Shown piece after piece: positions 47,840 through 57,177 of a stretch of 64,000 nucleotides of DNA (position 1 is its first letter; each line of letters begins with the position of its first letter). The notes beneath the pieces are model-generated. The model made no database searches and had not been told where the DNA came from. It worked only from the letters and a program-made list of their open reading frames with translations. The stretch spans positions 629,095 to 693,094 of the forward strand of contig NZ_DLNQ01000005.1 in NCBI RefSeq assembly GCF_002479495.1, read 5' to 3'. The stretch is from Brevundimonas sp. UBA7506. Its GTDB lineage: Bacteria; Pseudomonadota; Alphaproteobacteria; Caulobacterales; Caulobacteraceae. The position numbers and the translations under genes were made by a program.

Positions 47840-48028
47840 CTAGCGACGGGTCGCCAGGGCGCGTTTCAGCTTGGCGATGGCGACCCGCTCGACCGCGCGC
47901 GGCTCCAGCGCCGGGCCCATGGCGGACACCTCAACGCCCGTGGCCGTGTGGACGGCCGAGCATTTCACATAGGTGCCGTTGCGGACGAACTCGACGATGA
48001 CTTCGCCCAGTTCGGGATCGGTCGTCAT
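47840..48028 (-). CDS. Small conserved-type hypothetical protein after hemA
   Basis: A 62 aa soluble protein ([20 protein letters not shown] and [13 protein letters not shown]) with no recognised function, probably a small alphaproteobacterial family (perhaps DUF6898; not verified). It overlaps the hemA stop by four bases (ATGA), so it is translated after hemA and may have a role linked to it. It converges on the IPTL gene, ten bases away. Confidence 0.75.
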   Translation of the reverse strand: MTTDPELGEVIVEFVRNGTYVKCSAVHTATGVEVSAMGPALEPRAVERVAIAKLKRALATRR

Positions 48029-49251
48029 GCAGCGACCGGACGACGCGCCACGTTGCAGTGCGAGAACAGCCTGTCCATCGCATCGACCAGCTTGTCGATC
48101 ATGCCGTCGTCATGGTTGGGCGACGGGGTGAAGCGCAAGCGCTCGGTGCCCTTGGGCACGGTCGGATAGTTGATCGGCTGGACGTAGATGCCGTGCTCTT
48201 CCAGCAGCATGTCCGAGATCAGCTTGCAGTGGACCGGATTGCCGACATGGACCGGGACGATGTGGCTGACGCTGGGCAGGACCGGGATGCCGGCCTCCAG
48301 CAGACGGCGCTTCAGGGTCTCGGCGCGCTCCTGATGGGCGATGCGCAGTTCCGGGTGGGCCTTGAGGTGGCGGACCGAGGCCAGGGCGCCGGCCGTCAGG
48401 GCGGGCGGCAGGCTGGTGGTGAAGATGAAGCCTGAGGCCCAGCTGCGCACCGCGTCCACGATCACCGCGTCGGCGGCGATATAGCCGCCCATGACGCCGA
48501 TGGCCTTGCCCAGGGTGCATTCGACGATGTCGATGCCGTCCAGGACGCCCTCACGCTCGGCCACGCCCGCGCCGGTTTCGCCGTAGAGGCCGACCGCGTG
48601 GACCTCGTCCAGATAGGTCATGGCGCCGTATTTTTTCGCCAGGGCGATGGTCCCGGCGATGTCGGCGATGTCGCCGTCCATCGAATAGACGCTCTCGAAG
48701 GCGACCAGCTTGGGCGCATCGACGGGCGCTGCGGCCAGAAGTTCCTCGAGGTGCTCCAGGTCGTTGTGGCGGAAGATGTGGCGCGGACCGCCGCCGTGGC
48801 GGATGCCCTCGATCATCGAGGCGTGGTTCAGGGCGTCGGAGAAGATGATCAGGCCCGGCAGGATCTTCTGCAGGGTCGACAGCGTCGCCTCATTGGCCAC
48901 ATAGCCCGAGGTGAACAGCAGGGCCGCTTCCTTCTGGTGCCAGCTGGCCAGCTCGACTTCCAGATCGACCGCCGAGCGGGTGGTGCCGGAAATGTTTCGC
49001 GTGCCGCCGGCGCCGGCGCCGGTCTGGTCGATCTCGGCCGTCATGGCCTCGACCACCACCGGATGCTGGCCCATGCCCAGATAGTCGTTGGAGCACCAGA
49101 CCACGACGTCCTGTTGGGAGCCGTCCTCGCGGCGGCGCACCGCCTGCGGGAACTGGCCGCGCACGCGCTTCAGGTCGGCGAAAACGCGATAGCGCCCTTC
49201 GCTGCGGACCTGCTCCACCGAGTTCTGAAAGGCGGCTTTATAGTCGAACAA
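48025..49251 (-). CDS. hemA: 5-aminolevulinate synthase
   Basis: Condenses glycine and succinyl-CoA to 5-aminolevulinate, the committed step of haem synthesis by the alphaproteobacterial C4 route. The 408 aa protein starts (TTG)[20 protein letters not shown], and shows [38 protein letters not shown] and PLP lysine in [16 protein letters not shown] 49251 is preferred for its family N-terminus; an in-frame ATG at 49317 adds 22 atypical residues. A Fur-like box lies about 100 bases upstream. Confidence 0.95.
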   Translation of the reverse strand: MFDYKAAFQNSVEQVRSEGRYRVFADLKRVRGQFPQAVRRREDGSQQDVVVWCSNDYLGMGQHPVVVEAMTAEIDQTGAGAGGTRNISGTTRSAVDLEVELASWHQKEAALLFTSGYVANEATLSTLQKILPGLIIFSDALNHASMIEGIRHGGGPRHIFRHNDLEHLEELLAAAPVDAPKLVAFESVYSMDGDIADIAGTIALAKKYGAMTYLDEVHAVGLYGETGAGVAEREGVLDGIDIVECTLGKAIGVMGGYIAADAVIVDAVRSWASGFIFTTSLPPALTAGALASVRHLKAHPELRIAHQERAETLKRRLLEAGIPVLPSVSHIVPVHVGNPVHCKLISDMLLEEHGIYVQPINYPTVPKGTERLRFTPSPNHDDGMIDKLVDAMDRLFSHCNVARRPVAA

Positions 49252-49352
49252 GACGGTAGTTCTTTCGCTTATACAGCTTTGTGCGCCTAATTGCGCTCGT
49301 CGACCAGCCTTGTCCATGTTCAGAGCCGGACAAAACGTCTCAACCCCTTAAT

Positions 49353-49367
49353 TGATAACGGTTCTCA
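49353..49367. promoter_or_regulatory. Candidate Fur box upstream of hemA
   Basis: TGATAACGGTTCTCA, an imperfect 7-1-7 palindrome, matches the classical Fur operator form TGATAAT-N-ATTATCA at 11 of 14 arm positions. It lies about 100 bases upstream of the hemA start, in a 201-base gap that serves only hemA. Iron or oxygen control of haem synthesis would fit. Confidence 0.5.
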
Positions 49368-49452
49368 CTTTAGTCGCCCGCGCTCGTCGGCCCTACGGGA
49401 CCTCCCGACCCGACGCGGGCTGTTTGGTCGCCCGCGAGCAAGCCTTGAGCGA

Positions 49453-50649
49453 TCAGTCCTCTGCCGGCGCCAGCGCCGCCAGAGGAACCCGCGTGACCTG
49501 CACGTCCTCCTTGTTGGTCGCGTAGCCGACGTAGAGCGCGCCATTCCAGACGACGCTCTTGGGATAGTGATAGCCGGGACGCTTGTACTGGCCCTCGTAG
49601 CGAAGCGGCTGCAGATCCCCTGCCCCGCGCAACAGGAAGCTGCGGTCGAAGACGCGCCCGTCGTCGCCTAGGGTCACGGCCAGCGGCATACGCGGACGAT
49701 CCGTATTGGGCGCATTGACCAGATAGGCGGTTCCGTCGGGCAGGTTGCCTGCGCTCTGCTTGGCGCGGGCGTCGGGCATGTCGGTCAGGACCGGCGTGGT
49801 CCAGGTGACGCCCCGGTCGCAGCTTTCGGACGCGATCTGGCGGAAGCTCAACTCCTCGTCGCGGAAGACCATGACGGCGCAGTCGCCGCGCTGGAACAGG
49901 CTGGGCTCGATCTCGCGGCTGAGGCGCTTCTCATGCTCGGCCGCCGCGCCGCTGGCGTCGCGCGGCAGGTTCTGCATCCGCCCCTCTGTCCAGCCCGTCA
50001 GGCCCAGAGGATCGTCGGTGAAGAAGGGCTTGGCGATCATGCCGGGGCGCATGTGGAAGCCCGTCATCAGGCGCCCGTCGATCAGATGCGGGTCCTGCTC
50101 GATCACGCCCTCGACCGGGCGGCCGTCGGCGCCCATGACGCGGCGCGGTTCGCTCCAGGTCTCGCCGTCGCGGCTGAGGCGGTACTCGGCATAGCCGCCC
50201 GCCCCGGACTGAAACCCGTCGGGCCAGACGTTGACGTAGGCGACCAGGGTCTGACCGTCCGTCCACCAGCCGCCGCTGGAGCGCATCAGCCCGCCCTCGC
50301 CCGCATGGGCCAGGGCGACGGGAGCGCGCCAGGTCTCGCCGTCGTCGCTGACGCTATAGGCGACCCAGGTGTCGGGGGCGTCCTCGTCGCGCGCCGAGCT
50401 CTGCCACTGGGCGTAGAGGCGCCCCTTGAAGGGCATCAACACCACGCCGTTGCTGAACCGATCGGTGGCATCGCCGGGCGCGAAGACGGTGAAGGTCTGC
50501 GTGCCCGGCGCGGGCTCCAGTCCCAGATCAGGCGCCCCGGCCTGAAACAGACCAGGTGCGACGCCGTAAGGCGGATCGGCCGGCGCGGCGGCGATCAGGC
50601 CGACCGCCGCCAAACCGACCAGTAATGCAAGCCCCCCTCGCCCCCTCAT
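49453..50649 (-). CDS. Exported sialidase-like beta-propeller protein
   Basis: A 398 aa exported protein. The N-terminus (RGRGGLALLVGLAAVGLIAA) is a signal peptide or anchor. The rest shows repeated Asp-box elements (VSDDGETW, LSRDGETW, CDRGVTW), typical of BNR/sialidase-fold six-bladed propellers. No sialidase catalytic triad could be confirmed, so substrate is unknown. The end overlaps no gene; the start at 50649 overlaps the mmsB stop (ATGA), so it is expressed with mmsB. Longer open frames through mmsB are antisense-like. Confidence 0.82.
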   Translation of the reverse strand: MRGRGGLALLVGLAAVGLIAAAPADPPYGVAPGLFQAGAPDLGLEPAPGTQTFTVFAPGDATDRFSNGVVLMPFKGRLYAQWQSSARDEDAPDTWVAYSVSDDGETWRAPVALAHAGEGGLMRSSGGWWTDGQTLVAYVNVWPDGFQSGAGGYAEYRLSRDGETWSEPRRVMGADGRPVEGVIEQDPHLIDGRLMTGFHMRPGMIAKPFFTDDPLGLTGWTEGRMQNLPRDASGAAAEHEKRLSREIEPSLFQRGDCAVMVFRDEELSFRQIASESCDRGVTWTTPVLTDMPDARAKQSAGNLPDGTAYLVNAPNTDRPRMPLAVTLGDDGRVFDRSFLLRGAGDLQPLRYEGQYKRPGYHYPKSVVWNGALYVGYATNKEDVQVTRVPLAALAPAED

Positions 50650-51545
50650 TGAGCCAGCGTATCCAGCCGTCCGCGCAGCATCTGGACCATGGCCGAGAAG
50701 TCCTTTCCGCCGTAACCGAGGCCGTTGAACAGGGCGTAGAGGGCCTCGGCCTGGGCGCCCAGCGGGGTGGTGGCGCCCGCCTTGGCGGCGGCGTCCTGGG
50801 CCAGTTTCAGGTCCTTCAGCATCATGGCGGTGGCGAAGCCGCCTTCGTAGTCGCGGTTCGAGGGGGCGGTCGGGACCGGACCGGCCCAGGGATAGTAGTT
50901 GCTGACCGACCAGCACTGCCCCGAGGACTTGGACGCGATCTCGAAGAAGCGTTCCGGCTCCAGACCCAGCTTCTCGGCCAGGGCGATGGCTTCGCAGGTG
51001 CCGACCATGGAGATGCCCAGCAGCATGTTGTTGCAGATCTTGGCGGCCTGCCCTGCGCCGTGGTCGCCCGCGCGGATGGTGATGCGGCTCATGGGGGCCA
51101 GCGCCGGTTCGACGCGGGCGAAGTCGGCCTCGTCGCAGCCGACCATGAAGGCCAGGGTGCCGGCGTCGGCGGCGGCGGTGCCGCCCGAGACGGGGGCGTC
51201 GGCGAAGGCGTAGCCCGCCTCCCGGGCGAGTCCTGCGACCTTGCGGGCCGTCTCGACGTCGATGGTCGAGCAGTCCAGCAGCAGGGCGCTGGCCGGGGCC
51301 ACGCCGATGATCTGCTCCGAATAGACGCTGAGCACGTGCGGCCCGGCGGGCAGCATGGTGATGACCACCTCGGCGTCCTTGACCGCCTCGGCCACCGAGG
51401 CGACGGTGCGGCACCCGGCCTCGGCGGCGCGTTCCAGCGCGGCGGGCGACAGGTCGAAGGCGGCGACGTCATGCCCGGCCTTGGCCTGATTGGCGGCCAT
51501 GCCGCCGCCCATGTTGCCGAGACCGATGAAGGCGATGCGAGTCAT
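50646..51545 (-). CDS. mmsB: 3-hydroxyisobutyrate dehydrogenase family protein
   Basis: NAD-dependent enzyme of valine breakdown or a related beta-hydroxyacid. The 299 aa protein has IAFIGLGNMGGGMAANQAKA, DAPVSGGTAAADAGTLAFMV and the catalytic Lys region AAKICNNMLLGISM, as in MmsB. Related beta-hydroxyacid dehydrogenases cannot be excluded without flanking catabolic genes. It is upstream of the coupled sialidase-like gene. Confidence 0.85.
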   Translation of the reverse strand: MTRIAFIGLGNMGGGMAANQAKAGHDVAAFDLSPAALERAAEAGCRTVASVAEAVKDAEVVITMLPAGPHVLSVYSEQIIGVAPASALLLDCSTIDVETARKVAGLAREAGYAFADAPVSGGTAAADAGTLAFMVGCDEADFARVEPALAPMSRITIRAGDHGAGQAAKICNNMLLGISMVGTCEAIALAEKLGLEPERFFEIASKSSGQCWSVSNYYPWAGPVPTAPSNRDYEGGFATAMMLKDLKLAQDAAAKAGATTPLGAQAEALYALFNGLGYGGKDFSAMVQMLRGRLDTLAQ

Positions 51546-51628
51546 CTGAGGCGTTTCCCTTATGGATTTTGGGGCAGGGTTAGCGCCCCCTGCCCCGCTT
51601 CGCCAGTCATCTGTTCGACAGTTTCGGT

Positions 51629-52378
51629 TCAGCCCGGTTTTCTGAACCGCAGCATGAACTGGCTGGTCTTGCCGCGAATGGACGGGTCGAAGACGTTGGC
51701 CGTGCGCGGGTCGTCGGCACGGGCGAGAAGATCACTGGAGCCGTCCAGCACGAAGCCCGCCGCCTCGACCTCGCGCTTGACCTGATCCACGTCAATGCGA
51801 TGCAGGCTGTCCGGCGCATCCGGCCCTGCGCCCGTCGCCGCGTCATGGTCGATGACGACATAGAGACCGCCGGGTTTCAGCGCCCGATACGCCGCCGCAT
51901 TGACCTTGGCCGCCGTGTCCGTGGCGAAGGGCTTGAGGTGCAGGTCGTGATAGTTCTGGGCGGTGAAGATCAGATCCAGGCCCTCGGGCCATTCCGGGGC
52001 GCCGATGGGCGAGCTGATGGCGTCGGCGTTGTCGAGCGCGGCGGCGGCGGCCAGGGCCTCGCCATAGCTGGCCTGAAAGCCGATGAACTCGGCGGGTTGC
52101 CAGGCCGTGACGTGGCCGTCGGGACCGACGGCGGCCGCGAACAGGCGGGTGAAATAGCCGCCGCCGATGATCATGTCGCCGATCTTCTGACCCGGCTTCA
52201 CCTCGGCGAAAGCCAGGGTGTCGGCGGCGTGGCGGGCCGTGTCGCGGCCCCGGTCCTCGGTCGTGCGGATCGGGCTCGCCAGGGCGGCTTCATAGGCGAC
52301 GGGCGCCGTCTGGGCCGAGACGACCGGAGCGGTCGTCGCCAGAGCGGCGGCGATGATGACAGAAAGGAAGGGACGCAC
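51629..52378 (-). CDS. Secreted SAM-methyltransferase-like protein, copy 1 (COG4798-like)
   Basis: A 249 aa protein with a signal peptide (RPFLSVIIAAALATTAPVVS) and a class I methyltransferase-like fold: VKPGQKIGDMIIGGGYFTRL, LDLIFTAQNYHDLH, YRALKPGGLYVVIDHD. The glycine motif is IIGGGYF rather than ExGxGxG. GTG 52378 follows AGGAGGAG. It is paralogous to the next gene upstream, with matching C-terminal end (IRGKTSQFMLRFRKPG here). Export of a SAM-dependent enzyme is unusual because SAM is cytoplasmic, so its activity is uncertain. Confidence 0.82.
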   Translation of the reverse strand: MRPFLSVIIAAALATTAPVVSAQTAPVAYEAALASPIRTTEDRGRDTARHAADTLAFAEVKPGQKIGDMIIGGGYFTRLFAAAVGPDGHVTAWQPAEFIGFQASYGEALAAAAALDNADAISSPIGAPEWPEGLDLIFTAQNYHDLHLKPFATDTAAKVNAAAYRALKPGGLYVVIDHDAATGAGPDAPDSLHRIDVDQVKREVEAAGFVLDGSSDLLARADDPRTANVFDPSIRGKTSQFMLRFRKPG

Positions 52379-52406
52379 GGCAACTCCTCCTGTGATTTCA
52401 GCCGGT

Positions 52407-53153
52407 TCAGCCCGGCTTTCTGAAGCGATAGACGAATTGGTCGGTCTTGCCGCGAATGGCCTCGTCAAAGACGTTCAAGGTATGGTCGTCGGCGGGGTTG
52501 GCGACGGCCGAGGTCTCGCCGTCGAAGACGAAGCCGGCGGCTTCCACTTCCTTGCGCAGTTGCGCGCCCTCGATGCGGTGCAGGGTCTCGACGACAGTAT
52601 TGCCGGCGCCGGGCGCGGCCTGATGATCAATGACCACGAAAAGGCCGCCGGGTTTCAGCGCCTTGAAGATGTCGGCGTTCATCTTGGCCACGTCCACGCC
52701 GAAGCGGGGGATGTGGAAGTCATGGTATTCCTGGCTCATGAAGACCACGTCCAGGGGCTGATCGAAGGCCATGGCGTCCAGGTCGCCGTTGACGCGGCTG
52801 ATGTTGGGATAGGCGGCGACCAGGGCGTCGGCGCGAGGGTTCTCGCGCTCGGCGGTGCGGTTGGGCACGAAGGCGTAGACGTGACCGCCCTCGCCCACCA
52901 CTCGCGCGAACAGACGGCTGAAATAGCCCGCGCCGGGCCGGATGTCGGCGATCTTCTGACCCGGCTGCACCTGGGCGAAGGCCAGGATCTCGGCGGGATG
53001 ACGCAGAGGATCGCGCGCGACCTCGTCGGCGGGGCGCAGCGGATCGGCGACGGCGCTCTGATAGGCGACGGGCGGCGCGTTCTGAGCCAGAACCGGCGAA
53101 GCGGCGGCGACCAGCAGGGCCGACAGGGCGGCGGCGAGCAGACGGGACTTCAT
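52407..53153 (-). CDS. Secreted SAM-methyltransferase-like protein, copy 2 (COG4798-like)
   Basis: A 248 aa paralogue of the downstream gene, sharing the layout: signal peptide (KSRLLAAALSALLVAAASPV), VQPGQKIADIRPGAGYFSRL, LDVVFMSQEYHDFHIP, FKALKPGGLFVVIDHQ and the same C-terminal end (IRGKTDQFVYRFRKPG). ATG 53153 follows GGAGG. It lies 28 bases before copy 1; the two are a tandem duplication and likely an operon. Confidence 0.82.
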   Translation of the reverse strand: MKSRLLAAALSALLVAAASPVLAQNAPPVAYQSAVADPLRPADEVARDPLRHPAEILAFAQVQPGQKIADIRPGAGYFSRLFARVVGEGGHVYAFVPNRTAERENPRADALVAAYPNISRVNGDLDAMAFDQPLDVVFMSQEYHDFHIPRFGVDVAKMNADIFKALKPGGLFVVIDHQAAPGAGNTVVETLHRIEGAQLRKEVEAAGFVFDGETSAVANPADDHTLNVFDEAIRGKTDQFVYRFRKPG

Positions 53154-53230
53154 GGGGCGACCTCCGGGAAAGCTGGGCCGCATAAGGCGCGCGTCCGGAG
53201 CCGCTGGCAAGCGGCTCCGGACAGCAGGGA

Positions 53231-54616
53231 TCAGCCCGCCATCGAGGTGGGCGACTGCTTCTCCTTCAGAGTCACCAGTTCCTCGGCCATGGTCGGGTGG
53301 ACGGCGCAGGTGGCGTCCCACTGGGCCTTGGTCAGGCCGGCCTTCACCGCGATGGCGGCCAACTGGATCATCTCCGGGCTTTCCGGGCCGACGATGTGGA
53401 CGCCGACAACGCGCTGGCTGTCGGCGTCGACCACCAGCTTCATCAGCACCCGCTCGTCCGAGCCGGTGAAGGCGTACTTCATCGGGCGGAAGCGGGTCAC
53501 ATAGACATCGACGCCTTTCGTGCAGGCGCGGCGCGCCTCATGCTCGGTCAAACCGACGACGCCGACCGGCGGCTGGCTGAAGACGGCGGTGGCGACGGCT
53601 TCATAGTCGAAGTGCTGCGGATTGTTCTTGAAGACCGTCTCGTGGAAGGCGACGGCCTCGCGGATGGCGACGGGGGTCAGGTTCATCCGGTCGGTCACAT
53701 CGCCGATGGCCCAGATGTTGTCGACCGAGGTCTTGGAGAAGGGATCGACGGCGATAGCCCCCTCGTCGTTCAGCTCGACGCCCGCGTTCTCTAGGCCCAG
53801 TCCCTTGACGTAGGGGACGCGGCCGGTGGCGAACATGATCGCGTCATGCTCCAGCTTCATGCCGTTGCCGAGGTGGCTGACCAGACCGCTTTCGGTCTTC
53901 TCGATCGAGGTGTGCTGGCAGCCCAGGATGACCTTGATGCCGCGCTTCTCGATCTCGCCCGCCAGATGGGCGCGCACATCGTCGTCGAAGCCGCGCAGGA
54001 TGTTGGGGCCGCGATAGATCAGGGTCGTCTCGACGCCGAGGCCGGCGAAGATGCCCGCGAACTCGACGGCGATATAGCCGCCGCCCGCGATCAGGATGCG
54101 CTTGGGCAGTTCCGGCAGGTGGAAGGCTTCTTCGGACGTGATGGCGTGCTCGACGCCCGGCAGGTCCTCGGGCTTCCACGGGCGCCCGCCGGTGGCGATC
54201 AGGATCTTTTCGGCGGTGAAGGTCTGGTTCTTGCCGACGATTTCGACCGTGTGTGCGTCCTTCATCACGGCGCGGCCGTGGACCAGATCGACGCCCGCCT
54301 TGCCCAGGTTGGCGGCGTAAATGCCCGAAAGGCGGGTGATCTCGACATCCTTGGCCTGCAGGAAGGTCGGCCAGTCGAACTTGGCGCTGTCGAAGGACCA
54401 GCCGTAGCCCTCGGCGATCTCCAGCGCGTGGCTGACTTCCGACGCCATGACCATGAACTTCTTGGGCACGCAGCCGCGGATGACGCAGGTGCCGCCGACG
54501 CGATACTCCTCGGCCACGGCCACCTTCTTGCCGCCCAGAGCGGTCAGGCGCGCCGCGCGCACCCCGCCCGAACCGGCGCCGATGACGAAGAGGTCGTAGT
54601 CGTAGGTCGTGGTCAT
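53231..54616 (-). CDS. gor: Glutathione-disulfide reductase
   Basis: FAD enzyme that reduces oxidised glutathione with NADPH. The 461 aa protein has the redox disulfide GGTCVIRGCVPKK, FAD folds (LFVIGAGSGGVRAARL), the second dinucleotide fold ILIAGGGYIAVEFAGI and the C-terminal active-site CAVHPTMAEELVTL (His-Glu). ATG 54616 is preferred; the upstream in-frame ATG at 54694 lies within the leader sequence. The 37-base leader shared with ribE lies 24 bases upstream. Related mercuric or trypanothione reductases are possible but less fitting. Confidence 0.94.
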   Translation of the reverse strand: MTTTYDYDLFVIGAGSGGVRAARLTALGGKKVAVAEEYRVGGTCVIRGCVPKKFMVMASEVSHALEIAEGYGWSFDSAKFDWPTFLQAKDVEITRLSGIYAANLGKAGVDLVHGRAVMKDAHTVEIVGKNQTFTAEKILIATGGRPWKPEDLPGVEHAITSEEAFHLPELPKRILIAGGGYIAVEFAGIFAGLGVETTLIYRGPNILRGFDDDVRAHLAGEIEKRGIKVILGCQHTSIEKTESGLVSHLGNGMKLEHDAIMFATGRVPYVKGLGLENAGVELNDEGAIAVDPFSKTSVDNIWAIGDVTDRMNLTPVAIREAVAFHETVFKNNPQHFDYEAVATAVFSQPPVGVVGLTEHEARRACTKGVDVYVTRFRPMKYAFTGSDERVLMKLVVDADSQRVVGVHIVGPESPEMIQLAAIAVKAGLTKAQWDATCAVHPTMAEELVTLKEKQSPTSMAG

Positions 54617-54639
54617 CGGGGGCTCCGGGAATGGACTCG

Positions 54640-54676
54640 AAAAACAGAGTCCAATTCGTCTGAATCGTCTGAAATC
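54640..54676 (-). promoter_or_regulatory. 37-base leader upstream of gor, matching the ribE leader
   Basis: Two TTCAGAC copies on the minus strand at 9-base spacing (plus GTCTGAA at 54658 and 54667) plus a degenerate third, then TGTTTTT. It matches 44478-44514 upstream of ribE at 32 of 37 positions. A GGACTC/GAGTCC hairpin overlaps its gene-proximal end, mirrored by a different hairpin at ribE. Confidence 0.55.
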
Positions 54677-54770
54677 CGTGCGGCTGAACCGCATCGCTGA
54701 CCCGACTTAGGCGCCGGGGCGCGAGGGGGCAAGACGGGAGGATCAAGCACGCCCGTTTGCCGCATCCCCC

Positions 54771-54924
54771 TTCCGTCATCCTCCGGCGAGCGCAGCGAGA
54801 CCGGGGGAGCCAACGGCGCCCGAAGGGCGAAAACCCGCACGCCGCGCTTGCCGTGAAGATCGCCTGCGGCGCCGCTGGGTCCCCCGGTCTGCGCCGCTGC
54901 GCGGCTTGCCGGAGGATGACGGAA
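54771..54924. repeat. Intergenic long imperfect palindrome, repeat family copy 4
   Basis: The ends TTCCGTCATCCTCCGG and CCGGAGGATGACGGAA are perfect inverted copies over 16 bases, with GACCGGGGGA/TCCCCCGGTC inner arms. The sequence variant is CATCCTCCGG rather than CATCCCGG. It stands in the 452-base gene-free gap between rpiA and gor, together with copy 5. Confidence 0.8.
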
Positions 54925-54948
54925 GGGAGGGTAAGGCTTACTCCGGTT

Positions 54949-55062
54949 CGTCATCCCGGAAGCGGCGCAGCCGCTATCCGGGACCGCAGGAAATGCCGAC
55001 GGCGGCGTCTTGGGCGGTCCCGGCTCTGCGCCTCGCGCAGCGAGGCTTCGGCTGGGATGACG
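54949..55062. repeat. Intergenic long imperfect palindrome, repeat family copy 5
   Basis: CGTCATCCCGGAAGCGGCG at the left and a right end TGGGATGACG, with CCGGGACCG and GGTCCCGG as the inner pair. The left end is identical in its first 19 bases to that of copy 1 (4775). It lies immediately after the end of rpiA. Most of the rest of the 54617-55068 gap shows no gene. Confidence 0.75.
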
Positions 55063-55068
55063 GAGGGC

Positions 55069-55752
55069 TTAGGGATTGAGCGTCTCAACCCCGGCGTCCG
55101 TGCCGATGATGGCCAGGTCGGTCAGGTCGAGGAAGAGGCCGTGTTCGACCACGCCGGTCAGGCTCTTGAGGTCGGCGGCGAGGCGGGCCGGGTCGGCGAT
55201 GACCTTGCAGGCGGCGTCGTAGATCAGATTGCCGCCGTCGGTGCGGATCAGGCCGCGATCGGCCTGACGCACGCGAGCGGGCATGGGGATGTCATGGTCG
55301 GCCAGGACGTCTGCGATGCGGTTGGCGGTCGTCTTGTGACCGAAGGCGACGACCTCGATCGGCAGGGGGAAGGTCCCCAGCACCGGCACCACCTTGGCCG
55401 CGTCGGCGATGCAGATGCAGCGGGCGGAGGCCTCCCAGACCAGCTTCTCACGCAACAGGGCCGCGCCGCCGCCCTTGATGAGGGCCAGGCCCGGACCGAT
55501 CTCGTCGGCGCCGTCGACGGTCAGGTCGATGCGGGGGGTGTCCTCCAGCGTCGACAGGGTCAGGCCCAGTTCGCGCGCCAGATCGGCGGTGCGCTCGGAC
55601 GTCGGCACGCAGCGCAGGTCCGGCAGGTTGCGCGCCGCCAGCGCCTTGACGAACCAGGCGGCGGTGGAGCCGGTGCCCAGACCGACCACCATGCCGGCCT
55701 CGACATGGGCGGCGGCGGCTTCGCCGGCGTTCTTCTTCTGCAGGTCGCTCAT
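55069..55752 (-). CDS. rpiA: Ribose-5-phosphate isomerase A
   Basis: Interconverts ribulose- and ribose-5-phosphate in the pentose phosphate pathway. The 227 aa protein shows [38 protein letters not shown], the [12 protein letters not shown] lysine motif and a family-like end. Its ATG overlaps the glmU stop (ATGA), so they are coupled. Confidence 0.96.
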   Translation of the reverse strand: MSDLQKKNAGEAAAAHVEAGMVVGLGTGSTAAWFVKALAARNLPDLRCVPTSERTADLARELGLTLSTLEDTPRIDLTVDGADEIGPGLALIKGGGAALLREKLVWEASARCICIADAAKVVPVLGTFPLPIEVVAFGHKTTANRIADVLADHDIPMPARVRQADRGLIRTDGGNLIYDAACKVIADPARLAADLKSLTGVVEHGLFLDLTDLAIIGTDAGVETLNP

Positions 55753-57104
55753 TTGGATTTCGCCGCCTTCTTTGCGCGCATCGTGTCCATGAAGCGGGCG
55801 GCCCAGCCCGGCTTCGTCGTCTGTTCAGCCCGGCCGAGGGCCAGATCACCGGGCGCGACATCCTTCGTCACCACCGAGCCGGAGCCGACCATGGCGCCGG
55901 CGCCGATGGTCACGGGGGCGACCAGGGCGCTGTTGGAGCCGACGAAGGCCCCCTCGCCCACCGTGGTGCGGTGTTTGAAGAAGCCGTCGTAGTTACAGAA
56001 GATCGTGCCGGCGCCGATGTTGGCCTTGGCCCCCACATGGCCGTCGCCGAGGTAGGCCAGGTGGTTGGCCTTGGCGCCCGCGTCCATGCGGACGTTCTTG
56101 ACCTCGACGAAGTTGCCGATCTTGACGCCCTCGCCCAGGTCCGCGCCGGGGCGCAGGCGAGCATAGGGGCCGACCTCGGCCTTGCTGGCGACCCTGGCGC
56201 CTTCGATGTGGCTGAAACTGCGGATGCGTGCGCCCTCGGCCACCACCGCGCCGGGGCCGAAGACGACGAAGGGCTCGATGGTCGTGCCCGCGCCGACCTG
56301 GGTGTCCCAGGCGAAGTGGACGGTGTCAGGGGCGCTCATGGTCACGCCCGCCGCCAGGAAGTGCGCGCGCTGGGCCGACTGGAACAGGGCCTCGGCCTGA
56401 GCCAGCTCGCCTTGCGCGTTGACGCCCATGACGGAGTCCTCGGACGCGAAAACGGCGCGGGTGGCGGCGCCGCGCTTGCGGGCCAGCTCGACCACGTCGG
56501 TCAGATAGTATTCACCCTTGGCGTTGTCGTTTCGAACCTCGGCCAGCAGGTCGAACAGCAGGCCGACCGGAGCGGCCATGACGCCGGAGTTGCAGGCGGT
56601 GACGGCCAGCACGTCTGCGGACGCCTCCTTGGCCTCGGTGATGGCCAGCAGGTCGTCGCCTTGCAGGATCAGACGGCCATAGGCGCCGGGGTCGCGGGCC
56701 TCGAAGCCGATGACGGTGACGCCTTCATGGCTGTCGGCGAAAACCGGCTCGATGTCGGCGGCCTTCAGCAGGGGCACGTCGCCATAGGTGACGACCACAT
56801 GGCCAATGAAGTCGCCCAGCACCGCCTCGGCGGCGCGCACGGCGTGGCCGGTGCCCAGCGGCGGGTCCTGAACCGCGATGGCGTCCTCGCCCAGGCGCTT
56901 CTCGACGTGGGCGCGGACCTCCGGCGAATGGCTGCCGACCACGACCACGATGCGCTCGCAGCCGAGAGCCTCAGCGGCGTCGATGGCGTGATCCAGCATG
57001 GCGCGCTGGCCCACCGGGTGCAGCACCTTGGGCAGCGGCGACTTCATCCGCGTGCCCTGGCCTGCGGCGAGGATAATGGCTGCGCGAGGGTGAGGTGCGG
57101 TCAT
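55749..57104 (-). CDS. glmU: Bifunctional GlmU (GlcNAc-1-P uridyltransferase / GlcN-1-P acetyltransferase)
   Basis: Makes UDP-GlcNAc for peptidoglycan and LPS. The 451 aa protein has an N-terminal nucleotidyltransferase domain ([20 protein letters not shown] and [15 protein letters not shown]) and a C-terminal left-handed beta helix of hexapeptide repeats ([20 protein letters not shown] and [18 protein letters not shown]). Lys and His acetyltransferase residues are consistent with the family. It precedes rpiA and is divergent from gph. Confidence 0.97.
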   Translation of the reverse strand: MTAPHPRAAIILAAGQGTRMKSPLPKVLHPVGQRAMLDHAIDAAEALGCERIVVVVGSHSPEVRAHVEKRLGEDAIAVQDPPLGTGHAVRAAEAVLGDFIGHVVVTYGDVPLLKAADIEPVFADSHEGVTVIGFEARDPGAYGRLILQGDDLLAITEAKEASADVLAVTACNSGVMAAPVGLLFDLLAEVRNDNAKGEYYLTDVVELARKRGAATRAVFASEDSVMGVNAQGELAQAEALFQSAQRAHFLAAGVTMSAPDTVHFAWDTQVGAGTTIEPFVVFGPGAVVAEGARIRSFSHIEGARVASKAEVGPYARLRPGADLGEGVKIGNFVEVKNVRMDAGAKANHLAYLGDGHVGAKANIGAGTIFCNYDGFFKHRTTVGEGAFVGSNSALVAPVTIGAGAMVGSGSVVTKDVAPGDLALGRAEQTTKPGWAARFMDTMRAKKAAKSK

Positions 57105-57177
57105 GAATCGATCCGGCGGCTTGTCGTCCTGCGCGATCTAGCCCATTGCCGGGATCTGCGCGAGCCGGGAGACAAGA

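Noticed and set aside
50650..51414. Extended frame upstream of the sialidase-like gene
   Set aside because: It is inside mmsB in another frame; the ATG at 50649 overlapping the mmsB stop is the likely start.
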